Shown here one piece after another: positions 52,120 to 62,264 of a stretch of 64,000 bases of DNA. The DNA lies in NCBI RefSeq assembly GCF_007990525.1, contig NZ_AP019823.1:1-64000 (forward strand). The letters run 5' to 3'. The stretch is from Leptotrichia hofstadii (GTDB lineage: Bacteria; Fusobacteriota; Fusobacteriia; Fusobacteriales; Leptotrichiaceae). The position numbers and the translations under genes were made by a program. A model generated the notes under the pieces. It was not told the DNA's origin. It did no database searches and worked only from the letters and a program-made list of their open reading frames with translations. The first letter of the stretch is position 1. The number at the start of each line of letters is the position of its first letter.

Positions 52120-53223
52120 CTAGTTAGTTTCAGATATTTTTTCAATTTGAGCATTTAACCATTTTATTGGTTCAGACAGTGAAAAATTATATGTCTGATT
52201 GTGGTTTCCAATGGTTTTTGAGATTACTTGCAGGCTGTCATCTGTTGTTTTAGGAGACCATCTGCATAAATTGTATTTATTGTTTGCGTAAAAGCTCAAA
52301 AGGGGCTTATTTAGTGAAGAAGCTATGTGAACTGCCCCTCCATCCACTCCTATTACTAAGTCAGCTGTCGCCATAAACAAAACATATTCTTTAATGTTAA
52401 ATTTGTTGGATAAGGAAATGTCCAAATCTTTATTTATATAACTGATTAGTTTTTTATAATATTCTTTGCTTCCATCAGTTTTACCCATAATAATTTTCAC
52501 ATTTTTTATTTTATCATTTTCAATATTATTTAATAGCTCAGCGATTTCTTCTGGCTTCATTTCTCTGTCGCTTCCTTGCGGAACTAATAAAATTTTTACT
52601 TTTTTATTATTATCTTCAACTCTTTGAGAATCATATTTCCAAAATTTTTCCATTTTTACAATATCTTTTTCCAAAAGTTTAATATGCGGTTTTTGTTTTT
52701 CTATTTCAAAATATTTAGAAAATTCAGAATTTATCAAATAATCTATAATATGCGTTTCAACAGGCGGAGTACAGTCAAAATCATAATTTTTTACATTTTT
52801 TCTGTTATAATAATGCCCTTCGTAACTTTCTCCAAAAATCATTGTAATTTTGGGACTTAATACTTTTTTCCAAATCATACGCTTTGTATTTTCCTTGCTT
52901 AAAAAGTCTAGTAATACATCCCACTTTTTACGATTTTTAAGTACATCGTTCCGTTTCACGGCAATATCTATTATTTTTTCATTTTCATTGCATAATTTAG
53001 TAAATTCCAGATTTCTATTTGTTACTACTATTCCTAGCTTTATATCAGGATACATTTTTTTTAACTGCCTTGCATAGCAAAAAGACATTAAAGTATCGCC
53101 AATAGAGTCTTTAGGATTTAAAAGTATTGATTTTATATTTTTCAAATCAATATCGCTGTGCTTTTTTTTAGTACCAAACAGCCATATTATTACTTTGGAT
53201 TTTATTCCATTTACTATACTCAT
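52120..53223 (-). CDS. GT9 heptosyltransferase-family protein (2)
   Basis: 367 residues: SILLNPKDSIGDTLMSFCYA near the start and ADLVIGVDGGAVHIASSLNK in the donor domain (D-G-G-x-x-H-I-A) are family motifs; KILLVPQGSDREMKPEEIA marks the second Rossmann half. AAAGG precedes the ATG by 7 nt. A middle member of the LPS operon. Confidence 0.86.
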   Translation of the reverse strand: MSIVNGIKSKVIIWLFGTKKKHSDIDLKNIKSILLNPKDSIGDTLMSFCYARQLKKMYPDIKLGIVVTNRNLEFTKLCNENEKIIDIAVKRNDVLKNRKKWDVLLDFLSKENTKRMIWKKVLSPKITMIFGESYEGHYYNRKNVKNYDFDCTPPVETHIIDYLINSEFSKYFEIEKQKPHIKLLEKDIVKMEKFWKYDSQRVEDNNKKVKILLVPQGSDREMKPEEIAELLNNIENDKIKNVKIIMGKTDGSKEYYKKLISYINKDLDISLSNKFNIKEYVLFMATADLVIGVDGGAVHIASSLNKPLLSFYANNKYNLCRWSPKTTDDSLQVISKTIGNHNQTYNFSLSEPIKWLNAQIEKISETN

Positions 53224-53264
53224 ATGTAACCTTTCTTTACATTTTTCTAAATAGCTATTTATTT

Positions 53265-54404
53265 TTAGGAATTTATATTTTCAATTAATTCCTTTAGTTT
53301 TGCTTTATTGCTTTCCATTGAAAAATCATTCGCTCTCACAAGTGACAGCTTTCTATAATTTTCATATTTTTCATTTTTATTCATCAGTTCATAAACTTTT
53401 TCAACAAACGTATCTTTATCATTTAATGGAATTAGCTCTCCATATTCACTATTTTTCCCTAATATATCCTTAGGTCCTGTAGGACAGTCATAGGCCACCA
53501 CAGGTGTTCCAAAAGCAAGGCTTTCCAGCAATACAGTCGGCAATCCCTCATACTTTCCAGTATGCACAAATAATTTAGCATTTTTAAAGAACGGATACGG
53601 ATTTTCAATTTGCCCAAGCAGAATTATATCGTCTTCCAGCTTGTATTCTTTAATTTTTTGTTTAATCAATTCCACTTTTTCACCATTTCCGATGAAATAA
53701 AGCTTCTCTTTTATTCCACGCTGTTTTAATTTATAATAAATGTCTACTAGGTGTTCAGGCTGCTTCTGTTCTGTCAGACGTGAAACTTGCAGGAAATAGT
53801 CCTGCTTTAAATAATTTTCATACTTTTTATCAATATTTTCAGCTTTTTTACGAATAGCTTCTAAATCTATCGGATTGTAGACAAGTTCCACTTTGTTTTT
53901 ATCCATTCCTAAAATTTCGACAAATTCATCTCTCATTGTATCACAAATTGCCAGTATCTTATCATATTTTTTATATTGCTTTTTATATTTTTCTATTTTG
54001 TCTGCACTTAGTTTCTCTCCAAAAGTAAGTGAGAAATGAATCCAGGCAAATACTGGCACTTTTATATCAAAATTATTATATTTCAATAAATTTGACGAAT
54101 AATCTATAATAACATCATATTTATTTTCTTTTATTGTTTTTTCAACCTTTTTCAAATAAGTTGCCTTTGCCCTTATTCGATAAATTTCTTTAATAAGTTT
54201 ATTTTTACCATTATAGTTATCAAATAAGAATTTATAATTTACCTTTTCAGGAATTTCATTTTCAAATAAGTTGTTTTCCCCATGATTCCAAGTTATAAGC
54301 AAATCAACATCGTAATTCAGTTCCACCAGGTTTTTTAAAACGCTAAGCAAAACTCTTTCTTCTCCACCCATACTAAGATGTCCGTGCAATACCAATACTT
54401 TCAT
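53265..54404 (-). CDS. Glycosyltransferase family 4
   Basis: 379 residues, GT-B fold. HGHLSMGGEERVLLSVLKNL is the N-terminal glycine-rich motif, QVSRLTEQKQPEHLVDIYYK the sugar-nucleotide domain start, and FVHTGKYEGLPTVLLESLAF the E-x7-E region. GalNAc- or glucosyltransferases of LPS outer core have this layout. GGGGAAAAA precedes ATG. Confidence 0.88.
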   Translation of the reverse strand: MKVLVLHGHLSMGGEERVLLSVLKNLVELNYDVDLLITWNHGENNLFENEIPEKVNYKFLFDNYNGKNKLIKEIYRIRAKATYLKKVEKTIKENKYDVIIDYSSNLLKYNNFDIKVPVFAWIHFSLTFGEKLSADKIEKYKKQYKKYDKILAICDTMRDEFVEILGMDKNKVELVYNPIDLEAIRKKAENIDKKYENYLKQDYFLQVSRLTEQKQPEHLVDIYYKLKQRGIKEKLYFIGNGEKVELIKQKIKEYKLEDDIILLGQIENPYPFFKNAKLFVHTGKYEGLPTVLLESLAFGTPVVAYDCPTGPKDILGKNSEYGELIPLNDKDTFVEKVYELMNKNEKYENYRKLSLVRANDFSMESNKAKLKELIENINS

Positions 54405-54546
54405 TTTTTCCCCATTCTTAATTACTATAAAAATCTTCTTTTTTATATCAATCTACAATACTCTAAAAACTTAAAATTCATGTTATTATGAATTTTTTAG
54501 AAGAAATATTTAAAAAATATTATTTTAATCACTTTATACAGCTATT

Positions 54547-55563
54547 TTAGTCTATTTCATACATTTTTTTAAAATGTTCCAGAAAACTTCCTGCTGTATT
54601 CCGTTTTCCAGCGTCAATTTTATATGTAAGTTTGTGAATATTGATTCTTTTAGTTATTTCATCCAGCTTTTGCTGTGAAAATTTATCAAACCATACTCTT
54701 ATCATTTCGTGTGTCAATGCATCTGAAACAACTTTACATTTTTTATCCTTGTAATAATTTTCGATTAACTCAGTATACAGCACTTGAAAGAAAAAGTAGT
54801 TTGGAGCTAAATCGTTATGTTTCCAGAAGATTAGCAGCATATCTAGCAACACCTTCAATACTTCATTGTTTTTCTTTGCAAAAATTATGCTGTTCAACAC
54901 TTTGACTTTCATTTCATCATTCCACGAAAAATAAAAGTCATCATAATCTTCCCAGTCCTTTTTCTCTTCTAAACTAAGGCTGTCATCCCTTTGGAACATA
55001 AAATAGTCCATTTCAAAATATTCCTGCGGCAAATAGTCTGTAAGCAAGATTGTCGCATCAATCCACACACCACCATAGTTAATTAGTAAAGCTAGTCTTA
55101 TTATATCTGTAAAATGTGCAAAATTTATTTTTTTAGCTTCCAGCTTTTGTAAAATATATTCCGGTATCTCAAGGTAATCATTTATGTTGTTCATGTCCAA
55201 GTGTATTACCGTGTAGTCTTTTTTATATTTTTGTACAGATTTATAGCTTATTTTCACTACATCAGGCAATTTTTCAAAATCCCATCCTTGCCCCCAGAAC
55301 TGCCATATAATTTTTTCATTCTCAAATGATTTTTTTGGCTTAATCTGCTCTGCTTTGATACCTTTTGTAAAATATTCATTTAAAAGCTCATTCCAGTCTT
55401 CTCCAACCATTTTTTGAGTTATAAAGTAAACTCTGTTTTGGATTTTATTAAATAATTTTTTTGGCATCATTTCCTTATATATATATTTATATGGTTTTTG
55501 CCTTAGTTTTTTGTTAAGCCTATCAAGTTTTGAAATATTAAATTTGTAATTATTCATTCTCAT
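54547..55563 (-). CDS. Capsular-polysaccharide-type glycosyltransferase (Caps_synth/GT32-like)
   Basis: 338 residues. IIWQFWGQGWDFEKLPDVVK and FAHFTDIIRLALLINYGGVW then IDATILL match the Caps_synth/GT32 group, with the D-x-D-like site in GGVWIDAT. Its start codon overlaps the last 14 bp of the O-antigen-ligase gene, so translation is coupled. Confidence 0.85.
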   Translation of the reverse strand: MRMNNYKFNISKLDRLNKKLRQKPYKYIYKEMMPKKLFNKIQNRVYFITQKMVGEDWNELLNEYFTKGIKAEQIKPKKSFENEKIIWQFWGQGWDFEKLPDVVKISYKSVQKYKKDYTVIHLDMNNINDYLEIPEYILQKLEAKKINFAHFTDIIRLALLINYGGVWIDATILLTDYLPQEYFEMDYFMFQRDDSLSLEEKKDWEDYDDFYFSWNDEMKVKVLNSIIFAKKNNEVLKVLLDMLLIFWKHNDLAPNYFFFQVLYTELIENYYKDKKCKVVSDALTHEMIRVWFDKFSQQKLDEITKRINIHKLTYKIDAGKRNTAGSFLEHFKKMYEID

Positions 55564-56851
55564 CTTGTCCCTTTTCCAGTTTTATTTTTTCTTTCCATAA
55601 ATAATTCAACAAAAACAGCAATATCACTGAAGTTATAATCATGTATTTATTATTCAGGTTAATATCAGTAATTCCTTGTATTGCCCATGCCGCAAGAGCT
55701 GCCTTCGTACCGATTTCGAGAGCAACTAGCCTGCTGTCAATGTTTTCCTTATTTTTGGAAAAGTTTATGGAAGCCGCCTTCATAAAGGTGCTTACGAAGA
55801 ATATTACGAGGAACAGGATTCCCACGATTCCAAAATCCAGCAGGAACTGGAGGTAAGTACTGTGCGTATGTACATAATAAATTGGCCATTCACTCAGACG
55901 GTCAAGGAAATTCTGATGAACATACTCGCTAACGCCTATTTTTTGGTAATATTTGAGATTAAAATCTTTCCTGTCTTCCCATTGCCATCCTAACACAGGC
56001 TTCTGCTTAAAGGCTTCAAGTCCAGTTTTCCAAAAAATTACTCTCAGGTTGCTGGAAGGATCCTTTTCATAGTTTACGATGTACTGCAGTCTATCTGTAA
56101 TTGAGTTTGGAAGGGCGAAATATCCGCCTAGACAGATGAGGATGGCAACTAGAATATATCTTTTCCTTTTTTTGAATATGATATAGAAAACTGTAGGCAA
56201 TAAACAGATATATACCATTTTTGACCTGTTTACAATAACTAGAAACAATGTCAGCGCCGTCATTATAAATAGAAAAACTTTTATTATTTTATTTTTTTTA
56301 TTATCCTTATTTCTATAAAATAGCAGAAAAGACATCAGAAACAGCAAAATTATGCACATTATATTTGCAAAATCCTGAACAGTCAAAATAGCAGTAATTC
56401 TTGGATAATACATTCCTACTGGCTTTGCCCATTCTTTATAGTCCTTAATAAAATTGAAAGTAGCAAGAATCATCACTATTGTGGCACTGAAAAGCGTAGC
56501 TTTTAGAAGAATCATGACTTTTTTCATATCCTTTACGAAAAAGACGAACGGAAAGAAAATAAGATAACGAAGAATATAGTTATCCAGACGAGTATCTATT
56601 CCCCCATCAAAATATGCTATTATAAATGGAACAAAAATAAAAAGCAGCAATTCTATCGAAAATTCAATATCCAGAGATTTAAATAGCGTCTTTCTGTTTT
56701 CCCTTGAAAACATGGTAATTATAAATATTAATGACAAGACACGTATAGCAACATTATTTTCAAATTTTTCTGATAAAAATAAGGCCATTCCAACTAATAG
56801 ACAAAAAGCAAATCCTATTCTGTTTATAATTAAATTAATTTTTTTATTCAT
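55550..56851 (-). CDS. waaL: O-antigen ligase (WaaL) family membrane protein
   Basis: 433 residues with 10-12 membrane helices. The large periplasmic loop ends in YYVHTHSTYLQFLLDFGIVG, the H-x4-L-x-x-x-x-[ED]-x-G motif of Wzy/WaaL enzymes; RVIFWKTGLEAFKQKPVLGW lies earlier in that loop. It transfers undecaprenyl-linked O-chain to lipid A-core in the periplasm. A polymerase (Wzy) role cannot be excluded by sequence alone, but the core-gene context favours ligase. Confidence 0.8.
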   Translation of the reverse strand: MNKKINLIINRIGFAFCLLVGMALFLSEKFENNVAIRVLSLIFIITMFSRENRKTLFKSLDIEFSIELLLFIFVPFIIAYFDGGIDTRLDNYILRYLIFFPFVFFVKDMKKVMILLKATLFSATIVMILATFNFIKDYKEWAKPVGMYYPRITAILTVQDFANIMCIILLFLMSFLLFYRNKDNKKNKIIKVFLFIMTALTLFLVIVNRSKMVYICLLPTVFYIIFKKRKRYILVAILICLGGYFALPNSITDRLQYIVNYEKDPSSNLRVIFWKTGLEAFKQKPVLGWQWEDRKDFNLKYYQKIGVSEYVHQNFLDRLSEWPIYYVHTHSTYLQFLLDFGIVGILFLVIFFVSTFMKAASINFSKNKENIDSRLVALEIGTKAALAAWAIQGITDINLNNKYMIITSVILLFLLNYLWKEKIKLEKGQDENE

Positions 56852-56913
56852 ACCAACCTTCTTTTCCTTTTTAAAATTTTTTCCAGTTTAAATTTCAGTT
56901 ACATAAATCTGAA

Positions 56914-57936
56914 CTATATTTCAAGATGATTCATAATTTCCTTAAAGACCCTGTCGGCACTAATTAAAGGGATGCCTTTGTAATAGTCTTTTCTGTATTC
57001 GTGTCTTTTCTTGGGAATTTTTACAATATTATTTTCATAGAATTCGTTGTCTTCAATAACATTGCTTTTTTCAGTCCAGGGAAAAAATCCCAAAGTCCGC
57101 TTTCCCGGTCCAAAAATCCCAATTACAAACGGTTTTTCAAATCCACTTGCAATATGAATTGGAGAACTGTCATTTCCAACGACAATATTCGCCTTTGAAA
57201 TCAAAGCTCCAAATTCTACAAGATTAATTTCTCCACGAAAATCAATAACATTTTTATCATTTGGGAAATTTAGAGATAATTTTTTTTCGGCTTTTGAGCC
57301 AGTTATCCCAATAAAATAATTTTTATTTTTTTTCAATTTTTCAATAACTTCACGATATTTTTCTATTGGCCATATTTTTTCAGGTCTTTGACTTCCTGGT
57401 GCAACTAATATCAGTTTTTGTTCCTGGTTTTCAAAATATCCATGATTTTTTAAAATTTTATCAATTTTAACAAAATTTTCTTTTGCAGGATAAATTCTAA
57501 TTGGAATTTTTTCTCCTTTATATTCCACCAAATCAAGTAATCTTTCCACTTCATGCTTTTTCATATCATAATGAACTTTCTTATTTAGCAGAAAAGAGCC
57601 TGTCGCTACATCAAATCCAACAATATTGGGAATTTTTGCTAATTTTGCAAGCAATATGGATTTTATAAATCTATGTGGTATCACAGCATAATTATATTTT
57701 TTTTGTTTCAATATTTTTAATACTCTCAAAAAACCTTTTATTCCTCTGTCTTTTCCCTTTTTATCATAAAGCAGTATTTCGTGCAAGTTAGGATTATTGC
57801 TTAGCACGCTCTGATTTGCCGGCAATGTTAAATAATCAATTTCTGATTTAGGATACATGTCCTTTAATCTTTGTATCAAAGGTGTAGACAAGACAATATC
57901 CCCAATGAATGCCGTATGTATTACCAATATTTTCAT
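56914..57936 (-). CDS. Lipopolysaccharide heptosyltransferase (GT9, WaaF/RfaF-like)
   Basis: 340 residues, most canonical of the three GT9 proteins: ILVIHTAFIGDIVLSTPLIQ, VIPHRFIKSILLAKLAKI, LVAPGSQRPEKIWPIEKYRE and IVVGNDSSPIHIASGFEKPF. AAGGAG precedes the ATG. First gene of the minus-strand LPS operon, with an extended -10 promoter just upstream. Confidence 0.88.
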   Translation of the reverse strand: MKILVIHTAFIGDIVLSTPLIQRLKDMYPKSEIDYLTLPANQSVLSNNPNLHEILLYDKKGKDRGIKGFLRVLKILKQKKYNYAVIPHRFIKSILLAKLAKIPNIVGFDVATGSFLLNKKVHYDMKKHEVERLLDLVEYKGEKIPIRIYPAKENFVKIDKILKNHGYFENQEQKLILVAPGSQRPEKIWPIEKYREVIEKLKKNKNYFIGITGSKAEKKLSLNFPNDKNVIDFRGEINLVEFGALISKANIVVGNDSSPIHIASGFEKPFVIGIFGPGKRTLGFFPWTEKSNVIEDNEFYENNIVKIPKKRHEYRKDYYKGIPLISADRVFKEIMNHLEI

Positions 57937-58037
57937 CTTTTCTCCTTTTTTAAACCCCCATTAATCCGAAATCTTCTAAAACATCCTGTTTTTAAGGCTT
58001 TTTCGTAAATATTTCATTTTTCTTTATATACAGAGTT

Positions 58038-58043
58038 ATTATA
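58038..58043 (-). promoter_or_regulatory. Extended -10 promoter of the LPS operon
   Basis: On the minus strand the sequence reads TGATATAAT, a TGn extended -10 with a perfect TATAAT (58038-58043). No good -35 is visible, as expected for extended -10 promoters. It is ~100 bp upstream of the first LPS gene and would drive the block down to msbA. Confidence 0.5.
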
Positions 58044-58155
58044 TCATACTTTAGTATTTTTTTACATAGGTTAGCAGGCATATTGAAATAAAAAATATAA
58101 TATGTTAGAATTGACAAAGAAAAGAAAATAAAAATACGATAAAGGAAAAAAGAAA

Positions 58156-58830
58156 ATGCAGGAAAGTAAAAATTTAAATATAGATAATGAAAAAAATTTT
58201 TTTTACAAAACTTACGAATACAGGAATGGGAAAGCGTTAAAAATATTTTTAGGGATTACAAGGGAAAAGGGGAAAAATTCTTTTGAGATTGCCAAACATC
58301 TGAAAAAGGATTTTCCGGAACTTAACTTTATGGAGATAACAGAATATAAAGTTATAAAATACACGCCATTTCATATAAAGATAGAGACTGTTTCAGAAAA
58401 TATAAATAAGACATTTAACAGTAATTTTATCTCATATTATGATTATCTTATAGAAAAAAATGATTTTCAGCTTACATATAAAACGCTTGATTTGTGGCTT
58501 GAATTTGAAGAAAATTTTTTTGAAAAGGAATATTACCACATGGATTTTAGTTTAGGAAATTTTTTTATAGACAAGGAGAGCGGAAAAATTGCCTTTATTG
58601 ATTTTGATGATATTGTTAGAAAACCTCCTTTTTTTAGAAAACGCCTTTATTTAACAAAATCTATCAGAAGTTTTGAAGGTTCAATGAAATTTTTTTTATC
58701 AGTAAAAAGCTTTTCAAGGGAAGAGAATCAGAAAGTTATTGACAGGCTGGAGGAAATTAAGAAAAAATATGGTGTTGTTTCGAGGGAAAAAGATTTAGAA
58801 ATGACTAGGAAAATTTTGGATAGAAAATAA
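58156..58830 (+). CDS. Kdo/LPS-kinase-like small kinase
   Basis: 224 residues with a reduced protein-kinase-like fold: YHMDFSLGNFFIDKESGKIA supplies the catalytic Asp and Asn and IAFIDFDDI the metal-binding Asp. YRNGKALKIFLG near the start is the likely Lys-bearing strand. It resembles RfaY/KdkA-type sugar kinases of the LPS core. It is divergent from the LPS operon, with TTGACA (about 58110) upstream. It is one of two such kinases in the window, the other at 7958. Confidence 0.72.
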   Translation: MQESKNLNIDNEKNFFYKTYEYRNGKALKIFLGITREKGKNSFEIAKHLKKDFPELNFMEITEYKVIKYTPFHIKIETVSENINKTFNSNFISYYDYLIEKNDFQLTYKTLDLWLEFEENFFEKEYYHMDFSLGNFFIDKESGKIAFIDFDDIVRKPPFFRKRLYLTKSIRSFEGSMKFFLSVKSFSREENQKVIDRLEEIKKKYGVVSREKDLEMTRKILDRK

Positions 58831-58832
58831 AA

Positions 58833-58873
58833 AATATACTCAGACAGCGTCAGAAAGTTGCCTGAGTATTTTT
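58833..58873. terminator. Bidirectional terminator
   Basis: ATACTCAG (58836-58843) pairs with CTGAGTAT (58862-58869), with A and T tracts on either side. It separates the + strand kinase from the minus-strand UspA-like gene. Confidence 0.8.
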
Positions 58874-58899
58874 GTTAAATGTTCTTAAATTTTATGAGA

Positions 58900-59661
58900 T
58901 TATACTATAAAAATAGGCTTTTGAAGATTTTCTAGTATTCTAACTCCCAGTTTACCAGTAATTCTTTCTACCATTATTGTATATCGCAAATCTCCCATTA
59001 AGACCAAGTCATAATTTTGAGCTTCGTTCATAATTGTCTTGAAAGTGTCACCTTTTTTATGAATAAGATTATAGTTGTCGCCAAATCTTTCTGTTAGGCT
59101 GCTTTCATCCTCTTCTTCAACATTTACACGCAACACATCTATTTTTTGCTCACCAAACATATGGAAGAAAGTAAACAATGTCTTGTTCGCATTATAAGCA
59201 CCATCATCAAGTAGCATCAAGTTGTCCAATCTAAAGTCTTCTATGTTTGGCAATATAATTAATGGTTTAAAAATACTTCTTAATATTTCCTTCAATACAG
59301 GAGTTACTTTTTCATTTTTTACAAGTACAAGCAAATCGTATTTTTTTAGTTCTTCTAAAACAATTTCTGCTGTTTCACCATCTTTTGAGTAAAAATTTGA
59401 AATATCAGATGTTATTTTATCCTTTAATTTTTTTACAGTTTTTTCTTCTAGTTCCCTGTATTCCTTAAAAGCATAGTTTGCTCCAATATTTAGTCCCATT
59501 CCTTCGATACTTACAGGAAATACCTCATATTTTAAGATATCTTTGATATAGATAACATCAACATCAACATTATATTTTTGCTTAAACACTTTTGCAAAAC
59601 TAACCAATGGATGTATTTCGCTTTCCGCCGTAACTAAAAATAATGCTTTTTTTTGTAACAT
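58900..59661 (-). CDS. UspA-like protein downstream of gyrA
   Basis: 253 residues, no signal peptide. ALFLVTAESEIHPLVSFAKV, KYDLLVLVKNEKVTPVLKEI and FKPLIILPNIEDFRL, then a second half with LMLLDDGAYNANKTLFTFFH and YDLVLMGDLRYTIMVERITG, look like two universal-stress-type alpha/beta domains. The nucleotide-binding G-x2-G-x9-G[ST] motif is degenerate (GDLRYTIMVERITGKLG). I start at ATG 59661 after GGAAG. It lies 39 bp after gyrA and is probably co-transcribed. Function unknown. Confidence 0.6.
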   Translation of the reverse strand: MLQKKALFLVTAESEIHPLVSFAKVFKQKYNVDVDVIYIKDILKYEVFPVSIEGMGLNIGANYAFKEYRELEEKTVKKLKDKITSDISNFYSKDGETAEIVLEELKKYDLLVLVKNEKVTPVLKEILRSIFKPLIILPNIEDFRLDNLMLLDDGAYNANKTLFTFFHMFGEQKIDVLRVNVEEEDESSLTERFGDNYNLIHKKGDTFKTIMNEAQNYDLVLMGDLRYTIMVERITGKLGVRILENLQKPIFIV

Positions 59662-59699
59662 TTTAACCACTTCCTTATATATGAGAATTTATATTTATC

Positions 59700-62264
59700 T
59701 TATTTTTCTTCTTCGGTTAAATCAGGTTCTTCTGTGATTTTTACTACAGAAGCTATTTTTTCATTATTTCTAACTTTCATTATTCGCACACCTGAAGCTG
59801 AACGTCCTATTACAGATATATTATTTACGCTTGTTCTAATTAGTGTACCTTCTGAAGTAATAAGCATAATTTCATCATTTTCCTTGACAATTTTCACATC
59901 TACAATTTTTCCAGTTTTTTCATTCAGTTTTGCATTGATAATTCCTTTTCCACCTCTTGACTGGAATCTATATTCAGAAAGTTTTGTACGTTTTCCATAT
60001 CCTTCTTCAGTAATTGTAAGAATTCTCATTTCATCATTATTCATTTCTGAATTAATAATTGCAGCACCTACAATTTTGTCCTTGTCTCGAAGAGTAATAC
60101 CTTTTACTCCAGTTGCCCCAGTTCCCATACTTCTTACATCTTTTTCAGAGAATCTTATGGCAATACCATTTCTCGTAGCAACAAAAATTTCATCTTCGCC
60201 AGTTCCGCTTGTAAGCCCGATATACATCACTTCATCTTCATCATTTAATCTAATCGCTCGTTTTCCAGCTTTCATAATATTACTAAACAATGTCAATTCA
60301 GATTTTTTAACAACTCCATTTCGTGTTACGAAGAATAAATTCTTATTCTTTTCAAATTCACGAACTTTTATTATCGTGCTGACTTTTTCATCATCATCCA
60401 GATTTATAATATTTCCAATCAGTTTTCCACGTGCCTGTTTTCCAGTTTCAGGAATTTCATAAACTTTTATGCTGAATACTTTTCCTTTCGTTGTGAAAAT
60501 AAGCAATGTATCAAGAGTTTTTGCTATGTACATATCTTTTACAACATCGTCTTCTATTGTATTTGTAGCATTTACTCCGATTCCACCACGTTTTTGTGAA
60601 CGGTAAGTGTCAATTGCCACACGTTTTACGTAACCTTTTTCTGTAAGTGTTACAACAACTTCTTCGTCCTTAATTAAGTCTTCTATGCTGATTTCGGCTC
60701 TTGCGTTTCTGATTTCAGTTCTACGTTCATCACCAAAATCTTCTTTTAATTTAAGTGCCTCCTCTTTAATTATACCATATATTTTTGAATCGTCAGATAA
60801 AATTCCAGTTAATTCTTCAATTAATAGCATAAGTTCGTTATATTCCTGATTAATTTTATCTCTTTCAAGTCCAGTAAGCCTTTGCAATCTCATATCCAGA
60901 ATTGCTTTTGCCTGAATTTCTGAGAATCCAAATTTTGCAATTAATTCAGTCCGTGCAACATTTGCATCCTTTGAAGCACGTATAATTCTAATTACTTCCT
61001 CAATGTTATCAAGTGCAATTTTGAATCCTTCCAAAATATGAGCTCTATTTTTAGCCTTTTTCAACTCGAATTCAGTTCTTCTTGTAATTACTTCAAACCT
61101 ATGTTCCAGATATTTTTGAAGAACCTGCTTTAAGTTCAATACTCTTGGTGCATTATCCACAAGTGCAAGCATAATTACACCAAATGTATTTTGTAAATCA
61201 GTAAATTTATAAAGACTGTTTAGAATTAGTTCACTTTCCTCACCTTTTTTCAGCTCAATTACAATTCTGATACCATCTCTATCAGTTTCATCCCGCAAAT
61301 CAGATATTCCAGTAATTTTCTTCTGTCTTACCAAATCTGCAATTTTTTCAATAAGTCTGGCTTTATTTACCTGATATGGTAATTCTGTAACAATAATCGA
61401 CTCTTTTCCAGTTTTTGAAGTTTCAACTTCCACACGTCCTGCAACCCGTAGTTTTCCACGTCCAGTTCTATACGCATCATAAATCCCTTGTTTCCCATTA
61501 ATTATACCTCCAGTTGGAAAATCTGGACCTTTTATGTATGTAATCAGTTCATCAATCGAAATTTCAGGATTATCAATCAATGCCACAATTCCATCAACGA
61601 CCTCTCCTAAATTATGTGGCGGAATATTTGTAGCCATTCCGACAGCAATACCGTTTGCTCCATTTAGTAGTAAATTGGGAAGTTTAGCAGGCAATACAAC
61701 TGGCTCATCCAAACTTTCATCAAAGTTTTTACGATAGTCTATTGTATCCTTATTAATATCCGCAAGCAGCTCTTCAGTAATTTTAGCCATTCTAGCTTCT
61801 GTATACCGCATTGCCGCCGCTTCATCCCCATCAATCGAACCAAAGTTTCCATGTCCGTCGATAAGTTCATATCTCATATTAAAGTCCTGTGCCATTCTAA
61901 CCATTGCACCATAAACTGAAGAATCCCCGTGTGGATGATATTTCCCCAGTACATCCCCGACAATCCTTGCCGATTTTTTAAATGGAGTTTTATGGCTCAT
62001 TCCCATTTCACTCATGGAAAACAAAATTCTTCTATGTACAGGCTTTAATCCATCACGTACATCAGGCAATGCACGGCTAACAATTACACTCATCGAATAA
62101 TCCAAATAAGCCGCCTTTATCTCATCCTCAATATAAACGTTAGATTCATTTGATAAATCCGTAGCCTTAGGCAATCCCTCCACAATGATTTCCCTATCAT
62201 CGTTCTCATCCATTTCCGTTATCTCTTCTTCTCTTTCATCGTCATCTCTAAAATCGTCTGACAT
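59700..62264 (-). CDS. gyrA: DNA gyrase subunit A
   Basis: 854 residues. It cleaves and rejoins DNA to introduce negative supercoils, as A2B2 with GyrB. The catalytic Tyr is in [11 protein letters not shown]. The C-terminal pinwheel repeats include a GyrA-box-like SQKRGGIG. An acidic tail extends past the family core. In the quinolone region it reads [15 protein letters not shown]: the Ser equivalent to E. coli S83 is kept, but position 87 (Asp in E. coli, Glu in many Gram-positives) is Gly (codon GGT). AGGTG precedes the ATG. It is separated from gyrB by ~600 bp with repeat copy C. Confidence 0.97.
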   Translation of the reverse strand: MSDDFRDDDEREEEITEMDENDDREIIVEGLPKATDLSNESNVYIEDEIKAAYLDYSMSVIVSRALPDVRDGLKPVHRRILFSMSEMGMSHKTPFKKSARIVGDVLGKYHPHGDSSVYGAMVRMAQDFNMRYELIDGHGNFGSIDGDEAAAMRYTEARMAKITEELLADINKDTIDYRKNFDESLDEPVVLPAKLPNLLLNGANGIAVGMATNIPPHNLGEVVDGIVALIDNPEISIDELITYIKGPDFPTGGIINGKQGIYDAYRTGRGKLRVAGRVEVETSKTGKESIIVTELPYQVNKARLIEKIADLVRQKKITGISDLRDETDRDGIRIVIELKKGEESELILNSLYKFTDLQNTFGVIMLALVDNAPRVLNLKQVLQKYLEHRFEVITRRTEFELKKAKNRAHILEGFKIALDNIEEVIRIIRASKDANVARTELIAKFGFSEIQAKAILDMRLQRLTGLERDKINQEYNELMLLIEELTGILSDDSKIYGIIKEEALKLKEDFGDERRTEIRNARAEISIEDLIKDEEVVVTLTEKGYVKRVAIDTYRSQKRGGIGVNATNTIEDDVVKDMYIAKTLDTLLIFTTKGKVFSIKVYEIPETGKQARGKLIGNIINLDDDEKVSTIIKVREFEKNKNLFFVTRNGVVKKSELTLFSNIMKAGKRAIRLNDEDEVMYIGLTSGTGEDEIFVATRNGIAIRFSEKDVRSMGTGATGVKGITLRDKDKIVGAAIINSEMNNDEMRILTITEEGYGKRTKLSEYRFQSRGGKGIINAKLNEKTGKIVDVKIVKENDEIMLITSEGTLIRTSVNNISVIGRSASGVRIMKVRNNEKIASVVKITEEPDLTEEEK

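Noticed and set aside
59734-60462. 242-codon + strand frame inside gyrA
   Set aside because: It is the antisense shadow of a clearly coding gyrase gene and has no independent ribosome site or domain.
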